Shown here in pieces: positions 6,187 through 9,609 of a stretch of 9,609 nt of DNA. Positions within the stretch are counted from its first letter, which is position 1; each line of letters begins with the position of its first letter. A program made the position numbers and the translations under genes. The notes below the pieces were generated by a model. It saw only the letters and a list, made by a program, of their open reading frames with translations, did no database searches and had not been told where the DNA came from. This DNA comes from Gammaproteobacteria bacterium (GTDB taxonomy: Bacteria; Pseudomonadota; Gammaproteobacteria; UBA6429; Thiohalophilaceae): NCBI GenBank assembly GCA_024641445.1, contig JAHEDA010000075.1, positions 1 through 9,609 of the forward strand. Reading direction: 5' to 3'.

Positions 6187-6678
6187 ATGTCTCAGTCCAC
6201 CGCAAATATCGAACTGGAATCGCTACTGCGTGATATGTATGAGTCGCTGACTCATTTATCACTCACTCTGGAAGATGAATACCAGGCACTCGCAGCCACT
6301 AATGTTGATGTCTTGCAAAAAAGTCATGTAACCAAACTCCATCTAACGGAGTTGGTTGAGATGCTAGAGCAAAAGCGTACTCAACTTCTAGTTGGTGCAA
6401 AACTCCCCGTCACTGATATGGGCATGCTCGCCCTACTCAATCTTCACACCCGCCGCCCCGATAATCACTTGTTTAGCCTTTGGGACATGATCAAGGATCT
6501 GTCACGGCAGTGCAGCGATCAAAATACACTGAATGGCGTCATATTGGAGCACCAACAACACCATGTACACAATGCGCTCGCCATTCTCACCGGCCGCAGC
6601 CAGCTCCAAAGCGATACCTATAATGCACGGGGAAAATCCGCTCAAAATACCTCAGGTCAGACTCTGGCACGCGCTTAA
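6187..6678 (+). CDS. flgN: Flagellar export chaperone FlgN (FlgK/FlgL chaperone)
   Basis: FlgN binds the hook-filament junction proteins FlgK and FlgL in the cytoplasm and brings them to the export gate. The product from ATG 6187 is 163 residues, close to family size, and is predicted mostly helical. It has an LLRDMYESLTHLSLTLEDEY segment near the start, an ELVEMLEQKRTQLL helix in the middle, and a LLNLHTRRPDNHLFSLWDM region near residue 80. Sequence conservation in this family is low, so the call leans on the position after flgM. The start is uncertain: no Shine-Dalgarno precedes 6187. An in-frame TTG at 6142, inside flgM, would add 15 residues but also lacks a good ribosome site. Translation may be coupled to flgM. 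No terminator is seen after the stop. Confidence 0.88.
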   Translation: MSQSTANIELESLLRDMYESLTHLSLTLEDEYQALAATNVDVLQKSHVTKLHLTELVEMLEQKRTQLLVGAKLPVTDMGMLALLNLHTRRPDNHLFSLWDMIKDLSRQCSDQNTLNGVILEHQQHHVHNALAILTGRSQLQSDTYNARGKSAQNTSGQTLARA

Positions 6679-6702
6679 TTCTCTGTTTAAACGGTATTCC
6701 GG

Positions 6703-6732
6703 TTGCGACCTAAAATTTCAGGGTGTTAGAAT
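6703..6732 (+). promoter_or_regulatory. Promoter of tRNA-Arg(CCT) with GC-rich discriminator
   Basis: TTGCGA (6703-6708) and TAGAAT (6727-6732) are separated by 18 bp, a sigma-70-type pair. The bases after the -10 element, CCCGCC, form a GC-rich discriminator of the kind found at stringently controlled stable-RNA promoters. It begins 24 nt after the flgN stop. Confidence 0.7.
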
Positions 6733-6757
6733 CCCGCCTGAGATTTTCATCTCAATT

Positions 6758-6834
6758 GCCCCGGTAGCTCAGCTGGATAGAGCATCCCCCTCCTAAGGGG
6801 AAGGTCACACGTTCAAATCGTGTTCGGGGCACCA
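6758..6834 (+). tRNA. tRNA-Arg, anticodon CCT
   Basis: This is a 77-nt cloverleaf. The acceptor stem GCCCCGG pairs with TCGGGGC (one G-U pair), the D arm contains AGCTCAGCTGGATAGAGC, and the anticodon stem TCCCC/GGGGA encloses CTCCTAA, giving anticodon CCT, which reads AGG. The T arm ACACG/CGTGT carries TTCAAAT, and discriminator A is followed by an encoded CCA. Genes of this type are common integration targets, but no duplicated 3' end (att site) was found in the window. Confidence 0.97.
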
Positions 6835-7000
6835 TCCTCACCACCGAAACACCCTCCCTAACGATTTATTACGTGCTCTCTGATAAAAATCTATGGCCTG
6901 CGCCGAATTGGAGGAATGACCGAGATTGGCGCTCAGCTTAGACGTAACAAAACTGGCCAAAACACTGTAACGGTTGGAGTATTTGATTGAGTGCCACGCA
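6835..7000 (-). other. Unassigned 166-nt stretch between convergent tRNA genes
   Basis: No RNA gene, promoter or confident coding region is visible. On the minus strand a frame stays open from about 6996 to a TGA at 6838-6840, encoding about 53 residues that include SANLGHSSNSAQAIDFYQRA. The GHSS followed 11 residues later by Tyr loosely resembles the C-terminal box of tyrosine recombinases, which often insert at tRNA 3' ends. No upstream catalytic part exists, and the open frame continues through the neighbouring tRNA, so this may be chance. Confidence 0.2.
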
Positions 7001-7035
7001 TAAAAAAACCGGCCACTAAGGACCGGTTGGTTTTT
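7001..7035 (-). terminator. Intrinsic terminator after tRNA-Arg(ACG), probably bidirectional
   Basis: AACCGG (7007-7012) pairs with CCGGTT (7023-7028), extended by CC/GG with one bulged base. On the minus strand a run of T follows (A-tract at 7002-7008), 1-2 nt after the tRNA 3' end. On the plus strand TTTTT at 7031-7035 follows the same hairpin, so it could also stop transcripts coming from tRNA-Arg(CCT). Confidence 0.85.
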
Positions 7036-7036
7036 A

Positions 7037-7113
7037 TGGCGCGCCCGGAGAGATTCGAACTCCCGACCGCATGGTTCGTAGCCATGTACTCTATCCAGCT
7101 GAGCTACGGGCGC
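7037..7113 (-). tRNA. tRNA-Arg, anticodon ACG
   Basis: This is a 77-nt cloverleaf on the minus strand. Acceptor GCGCCCG pairs fully with CGGGCGC, the D arm has AGCTCAGCTGGATAGAG, and the anticodon stem CATGG/CCATG encloses CTACGAA. The anticodon is ACG, whose first base is normally edited to inosine to read CGU, CGC and CGA. The T arm carries GTTCGAATC, and discriminator G precedes an encoded CCA. Association of tRNA-Arg(ACG) with csrA and tRNA-Ser is common in gammaproteobacteria. Confidence 0.97.
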
Positions 7114-7148
7114 AAAAAACACAATTCACCGGCTGACCGGGGGCGTGC

Positions 7149-7178
7149 AATATAGCCTTTTTAGGGCGGCACTATCAA
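7149..7178 (-). promoter_or_regulatory. Promoter of tRNA-Arg(ACG)
   Basis: On the minus strand, TTGATA (7173-7178) and TATATT (7149-7154) are separated by 18 bp, each 5/6 to the sigma-70 consensus. A GC-rich discriminator (GCACGCCC) follows, as at stable-RNA promoters. Since a terminator sits after tRNA-Ser, this gene is probably transcribed separately. Confidence 0.75.
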
Positions 7179-7212
7179 GTGGCAAACCGCTTTCTAAGCA
7201 CTTGCCAATATT

Positions 7213-7240
7213 AAAAAAATCGCCTCACGGCGATCTTTTT
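7213..7240 (-). terminator. Intrinsic terminator after tRNA-Ser(GCT)
   Basis: ATCGCC (7219-7224) and GGCGAT (7229-7234) form a 6-bp stem with a 4-base loop. On the minus strand it is followed by a run of seven T (A-tract at 7213-7219 on the plus strand). It begins about 6 nt after the tRNA 3' end. The A-rich side at 7236-7240 makes weak bidirectional action possible. Confidence 0.85.
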
Positions 7241-7245
7241 GATGG

Positions 7246-7339
7246 TGGCGGAGAGAGAGGGATTCGAACCCTCGATGGAGCTTTTGACCCCATACTCCCT
7301 TAGCAGGGGAGCGCCTTCGACCGACTCGGCCATCTCTCC
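7246..7339 (-). tRNA. tRNA-Ser, anticodon GCT
   Basis: This is a 94-nt minus-strand tRNA with the long variable arm of the serine class (GGGGTCAAAAGCTCC region). Acceptor GGAGAGA pairs with TCTCTCC, and the anticodon loop CTGCTAA gives GCT, reading AGC and AGU. The T arm has GTTCGAATC, and discriminator G precedes an encoded CCA. It lies 77 nt after csrA, and no terminator is evident between them. Confidence 0.97.
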
Positions 7340-7357
7340 GGTGTGCACAGGGCCGCA

Positions 7358-7386
7358 AGGATACTAGGGCCAGGGTTTCAGGTAAA
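7358..7386 (-). promoter_or_regulatory. Possible promoter of tRNA-Ser(GCT)
   Basis: On the minus strand, TTTACC (7381-7386) and TATCCT (7358-7363) lie 17 bp apart, each 4/6 to the sigma-70 consensus, followed by GC-rich TGCGGCCC. The match is modest; read-through from csrA is the alternative. Confidence 0.35.
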
Positions 7387-7416
7387 GGGGAAAATCCGCT
7401 GTAATTCGGCCAAAAC

Positions 7417-7599
7417 TCAGCCCTGTGAGGACTCTTTTTCGTTCTTGATGCGCTCGTAGATCTCTTCACGATGCACCGATACATCCTTGGGGGCATTTAC
7501 ACCAATACGGACCTGATTGCCTTTAACTCCCAGCACCGTTACCGAGACATTATCACCAATCATCAGCGTTTCACCTACGCGTCGGGTCAAGATTAACAT
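7417..7599 (-). CDS. csrA: Carbon storage regulator CsrA (RsmA)
   Basis: CsrA is a dimeric RNA-binding protein that represses or activates translation by binding GGA motifs in mRNA leaders. It controls carbon storage, biofilm, virulence and motility. The 60-residue product has the full family sequence: MLILTRRVGET at the start with the RNA-contacting residues Leu4 and Arg6/Arg7, the GDNVSVTVLGVKGNQVRIG beta strands, and the second binding surface VHREEIYERI containing Arg44. Length is typical. TAGGAGAAAG provides a strong ribosome site 7-8 nt before the ATG. It sits between lysC and tRNA-Ser, the standard gammaproteobacterial context. A sigma-28-type promoter (7668-7694) and a CsrA-binding-like sequence (7638-7645) lie in its leader, which suggests flagellar and autogenous control. 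Confidence 0.98.
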   Translation of the reverse strand: MLILTRRVGETLMIGDNVSVTVLGVKGNQVRIGVNAPKDVSVHREEIYERIKNEKESSQG

Positions 7600-7637
7600 T
7601 CTACTTTCTCCTAAATCTGTCAGGTCTTAGCTGATGC

Positions 7638-7645
7638 CATCCCTG
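7638..7645 (-). promoter_or_regulatory. Candidate CsrA-binding site in the csrA leader
   Basis: The minus strand reads CAGGGATG, matching the core of the CsrA consensus RUACARGGAUGU at CARGGAUG. Its GGA could be presented in a small loop closed by CCA (bases 7644-7646) and TGG (7637-7639). A second GGA lies in the csrA ribosome site (7609-7611), about 30 nt downstream, a spacing at which one CsrA dimer can bridge two sites. Autoregulation is inferred. Confidence 0.5.
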
Positions 7646-7667
7646 GGGTAAATTTTAGCTCCCCGTG

Positions 7668-7694
7668 GTATCGACACTGCCACTTGAAACTTTA
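7668..7694 (-). promoter_or_regulatory. Sigma-28 (FliA)-type promoter upstream of csrA
   Basis: The minus strand reads TAAAGTTT (7687-7694), 11 bases, then GTCGATAC (7668-7675). Against TAAAGTTT-N11-GCCGATAA this is 8/8 at -35, exact spacing and 6/8 at -10. Transcription would start near 7661, giving a leader of about 60 nt to csrA. It lies just past the lysC stop. The match is seen in the sequence; use by FliA is inferred. Confidence 0.6.
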
Positions 7695-7713
7695 GTTAAA
7701 AAATGTGTCGTAC

Positions 7714-8202
7714 TTACGCGGCAGGGGCCTTATCCAGACCAAAGGCATCATGCAGGGCACGTACAGCGAGTTCAAGATATTTCTCATCCACGACAACCGA
7801 AATCTTGATCTCAGAGGTAGAGATCATACGGATGTTGATACCCTCCCTGGCAAGCGTCTTGAACATGGTACTGGCCACCCCGGCGTGGGAGCGCATCCCC
7901 ACACCCACTAGGGACACCTTGACGATGTTAGCGTCCCCATTGAGTTCGCGTGCCCCCAGTTCTTTGGCTACTTTATCCAGGATCTTCAGCGCCTTCTGGT
8001 GATCATTTCGATGCACGGTAAAGGTAAAGTCAGTGGTCGCATCGGCACCCACATTCTGGATGATCATATCAATTTCGATATTGGCATCCCCGACGGGTCC
8101 CAAAATCTTGTAAGCCACACCGGGTTGATCAGGAACACCCAGCATGGTGATCTTGGCCTCGTCACGATTGAAGGCAATACCAGAAATTAATGGCTGTTCC
8201 AT
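7714..8202 (-). CDS. Possible in-frame beta subunit of aspartokinase from an internal start
   Basis: Codon 247 of lysC is ATG (8200-8202), preceded by GAGGA at 8210-8214 with a 7-nt spacer, a better ribosome site than that of lysC itself. Translation from here gives 162 residues (MEQPLISGIAFNRDEAKITM onward) made of the two ACT domains. In alpha2beta2 aspartokinases of Bacillus, Corynebacterium and Thermus the beta subunit starts at this same place, from an internal start in the same frame. The site is seen; separate production of a beta chain here is inferred. Confidence 0.5.
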   Translation of the reverse strand: MEQPLISGIAFNRDEAKITMLGVPDQPGVAYKILGPVGDANIEIDMIIQNVGADATTDFTFTVHRNDHQKALKILDKVAKELGARELNGDANIVKVSLVGVGMRSHAGVASTMFKTLAREGINIRMISTSEIKISVVVDEKYLELAVRALHDAFGLDKAPAA

Positions 8203-8940
8203 ATTCTGTTCCTCATAGGTAATCAACGTGCCAGGCCCCTCTTCGAAAGATGACAACACACGCAATTTGACACTGTATTTGCCTGCAAATTCCACCGAGC
8301 GTATCTGCAAGACCTTGGAACCGAGGCTGGCCATCTCCAGCATCTCCTCGAAGGTAATGCGATCCAGGCGCCGCGCATTCGGAACAACACGCGGGTCGGT
8401 GGTATAGACACCATCGACATCAGTATAGATCTGGCATTCATCGGCCTTGAGCGCCGCCGCCAGCGCCACACCGGTGGTATCCGAACCACCACGGCCGAGT
8501 GTAGTGATATTGCCTTGCTCGTCACTACCTTGGAATCCCGCCACTACCACCACCCGCCCTGCCTGTAAGTCGGCGCGAACATTGGCCTCATCGATATCCA
8601 GGATGCGCGCCTTGGAATAGGTGCTGTCGGTCAGGATGCGCACCTGTGCCCCCGTATAGGACCGAGCCGGGCAACCCAATTTATTGAGTGCCATACTCAA
8701 CAATGCGATGGTTACCTGCTCACCGGTGGCGACCAAGACATCGTATTCACGCAGATCCGGATTCGGGTCGATCTGCTTGGACAGCTCGATCAGGCGATTC
8801 GTCTCCCCACTCATGGCGGAGACCACCACGATCACATCATTCCCGGCCTGCTTGGTCGCCATAACCTTGCGGGCGACATTCATGATGCGCTCGGGGCTGC
8901 CGACCGAGGTACCACCATATTTCTGGACGATCAAAGCCAT
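7714..8940 (-). CDS. lysC: Aspartate kinase (aspartokinase), Pseudomonas-type LysC
   Basis: It phosphorylates aspartate with ATP, the first step toward lysine, threonine, methionine and diaminopimelate. The 408-residue product is the monofunctional size. The kinase domain carries KYGGTSVG (7-14), SAMSGETNRL (41-50), ATGEQ (71-75), GRGGSDTT (149-156) and the nucleotide-site segment YTDVDGVYTTDPR (172-184). Two ACT domains follow (about 262-330 and 340-400; MLGVPDQPGVA, then IRMISTSEIKISVVV) and should give feedback inhibition by lysine and threonine. The ATG at 8938-8940 begins the family motif MALIVQKYGG; only a weak AGGT precedes it. It lies 72 nt after alaS and 114 nt before csrA, as in Pseudomonas. 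An internal ribosome site and ATG at codon 247 may make a separate beta subunit. Confidence 0.97.
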   Translation of the reverse strand: MALIVQKYGGTSVGSPERIMNVARKVMATKQAGNDVIVVVSAMSGETNRLIELSKQIDPNPDLREYDVLVATGEQVTIALLSMALNKLGCPARSYTGAQVRILTDSTYSKARILDIDEANVRADLQAGRVVVVAGFQGSDEQGNITTLGRGGSDTTGVALAAALKADECQIYTDVDGVYTTDPRVVPNARRLDRITFEEMLEMASLGSKVLQIRSVEFAGKYSVKLRVLSSFEEGPGTLITYEEQNMEQPLISGIAFNRDEAKITMLGVPDQPGVAYKILGPVGDANIEIDMIIQNVGADATTDFTFTVHRNDHQKALKILDKVAKELGARELNGDANIVKVSLVGVGMRSHAGVASTMFKTLAREGINIRMISTSEIKISVVVDEKYLELAVRALHDAFGLDKAPAA

Positions 8941-9012
8941 GACACTACTGACCTAAAATTTCAAAGGGCGCGATTAAACACCAGTTTTCATGATAAAGGA
9001 AGAGCCGGGACA

Positions 9013-9609
9013 TCAGGCCAGCTTCTCAGTCACCCAGCCAATAACCGATGCCAGTGCTGCTTGCAGATTTTCCGGTTGTGTACCACCCGCCTGGGCCATA
9101 TCGGGGCGCCCACCACCCTTGCCACCCACCTGCTCAGCTACCACATTGACGAGCTCACCGGCCTTGATGCGGCTGGTCGCATCCTTGCTGACACCCGCCA
9201 CCAGGCTAACCTTGCCATCGTTTACCGTCGCAAGGACGACCGCGGATGAACCCAGTTTGTTTTTTAGCTGATCGAGGGTGTCGCGCAGGGTCTTGCTATC
9301 CGCCCCTTCAAGTTTCGCCGCTAAAATCTTGATGCCCTTGATATCTTGCGCCTGCCCCAGCAAATCGCTGCCCTGACTACTGGCAAGCTTGCCCTTGACC
9401 TGCTCGAGCTCCTTTTCCAGGAGCTTGTTACGTTCAAGTAACTGGCGCACCCGATCATCCGCATCTTCACGACTACCCTTCAACATACTGGCAATCTGCT
9501 GCAGACGACCTTCGCTGCGGTTGACCCACTCGAGCGCACGCTGTCCTGAGACCGCCTCAATTCTGCGTACACCCGCCGCCACACCCGTCTCACTGATGAT
9601 CTTGAACAG
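9013..9609 (-). CDS. alaS: Alanyl-tRNA synthetase, C-terminal part (5' end cut by window edge)
   Basis: It charges tRNA-Ala with alanine and hydrolyses mischarged Ser- and Gly-tRNA. About 198 C-terminal residues are visible, and the frame is open at 9609. The first visible residues, LFKIISETGVAAGVRRIEAV, follow the editing-site CxxxH motif in the family, so aminoacylation and most of the editing domain lie outside. Next come a charged coiled coil (RVRQLLERNKLLEKELEQV) and the C-terminal DHHA1-type C-Ala domain, with AEQVGGKGGGRPDMAQAGG near the end. The protein stops normally at TGA 9013-9015. It is the upstream member of the alaS-lysC-csrA group, 72 nt from lysC, and no terminator is seen in that gap. 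Confidence 0.98.
   Translation of the reverse strand: MFKIISETGVAAGVRRIEAVSGQRALEWVNRSEGRLQQIASMLKGSREDADDRVRQLLERNKLLEKELEQVKGKLASSQGSDLLGQAQDIKGIKILAAKLEGADSKTLRDTLDQLKNKLGSSAVVLATVNDGKVSLVAGVSKDATSRIKAGELVNVVAEQVGGKGGGRPDMAQAGGTQPENLQAALASVIGWVTEKLA

Noticed and set aside
6667..6683. TGGCACG in the end of flgN as a sigma-54 -24 element
   Set aside because: The -12 position reads TAATT instead of TTGC, so the second half is missing.
6533..6796. Plus-strand reading frame ending in PVAQLDRASPS
   Set aside because: The tail is the translation of a tRNA-Arg D-arm, a well-known spurious protein motif, and the frame overlaps flgN and the tRNA.
6764..7108. Inverted near-repeat GTAGCTCAGCTGGATAGAG
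   Set aside because: It is the shared D-arm of the two convergent tRNA-Arg genes, not a mobile-element end.
6997..7122. Minus-strand frame starting MFFAPVAQLDR
   Set aside because: It runs through the tRNA-Arg(ACG) gene and its terminator; only the stretch beyond them (6838-6996) is mentioned, as a weak possibility.
7194..7496. Minus-strand 100-codon frame across csrA and tRNA-Ser
   Set aside because: It overlaps csrA in another frame and the tRNA-Ser gene, with no family resemblance.
7695..7713. T-run after lysC on the minus strand (A-tract at 7698-7703)
   Set aside because: No stable GC-rich stem precedes it, so it is not called a terminator; it overlaps the upstream edge of the csrA sigma-28 element.
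6707..8963. Exact 14-bp direct repeat GACCTAAAATTTCA at 6707-6720 and 8950-8963
   Set aside because: A repeat of this length has a fair chance of arising randomly in 9.6 kb, and the two contexts (tRNA promoter spacer, lysC leader) are unrelated.
1..9609. CRISPR arrays, insertion sequences, toxin-antitoxin or defence genes
   Set aside because: No regular repeats, transposase motifs or terminal inverted repeats were found; all long frames are housekeeping, flagellar or chemotaxis genes.

Overview
The window looks like the chromosome of a motile gammaproteobacterium with roughly balanced base composition. Two blocks meet in it. The first is a flagellar and chemotaxis cluster in the order known from Pseudomonas and Vibrio: flgE, flgD, flgC, flgB, cheR and cheV leftward, then flgA, flgM and flgN rightward. 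The second is the widespread gammaproteobacterial housekeeping block alaS, lysC, csrA, tRNA-Ser(GCT), tRNA-Arg(ACG), all leftward. I cannot name a genus. The alaS-lysC-csrA order and the sigma-54/sigma-28 promoter plan resemble Pseudomonas more than the enterics.

Layout. Positions 1-2673 hold flgBCDE on the minus strand (flgE is cut by the left edge): proximal rod proteins FlgB and FlgC, hook cap FlgD and hook protein FlgE. A near-perfect sigma-54 promoter lies 38-53 bp upstream of flgB. Positions 2834-4754 hold cheR (receptor methyltransferase) and cheV (CheW-receiver adaptor), led by a sigma-28 promoter. Back to back with that promoter is a sigma-54 promoter reading right into flgA (P-ring chaperone). 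flgM (anti-sigma-28) and flgN (hook-filament junction chaperone) follow, with a separate sigma-28 promoter before flgM. A tRNA-Arg(CCT) gene with its own stable-RNA-type promoter follows flgN. It converges on tRNA-Arg(ACG), and a terminator hairpin lies between them. Then come tRNA-Ser(GCT), csrA, lysC and the 3' end of alaS.

How the genes work together. The promoters fit a tiered cascade. Sigma-54 drives flgA and flgBCDE to build the rod, hook and P ring. When the hook is complete FlgM is exported, sigma-28 is freed, and the cheVR and flgMN promoters fire.

The most interesting observation is a strong sigma-28-type promoter (8/8 at -35, 11-bp spacer, 6/8 at -10) upstream of csrA. It would place the global post-transcriptional regulator CsrA under flagellar late-gene control. 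The csrA leader also carries a near-consensus CsrA-binding sequence. A second notable point is an internal Shine-Dalgarno and ATG in lysC at the position where alpha2beta2 aspartokinases start their beta subunit. I saw no insertion sequence, CRISPR array or intact mobile element, and no wholly new system. The novelty is in regulation.
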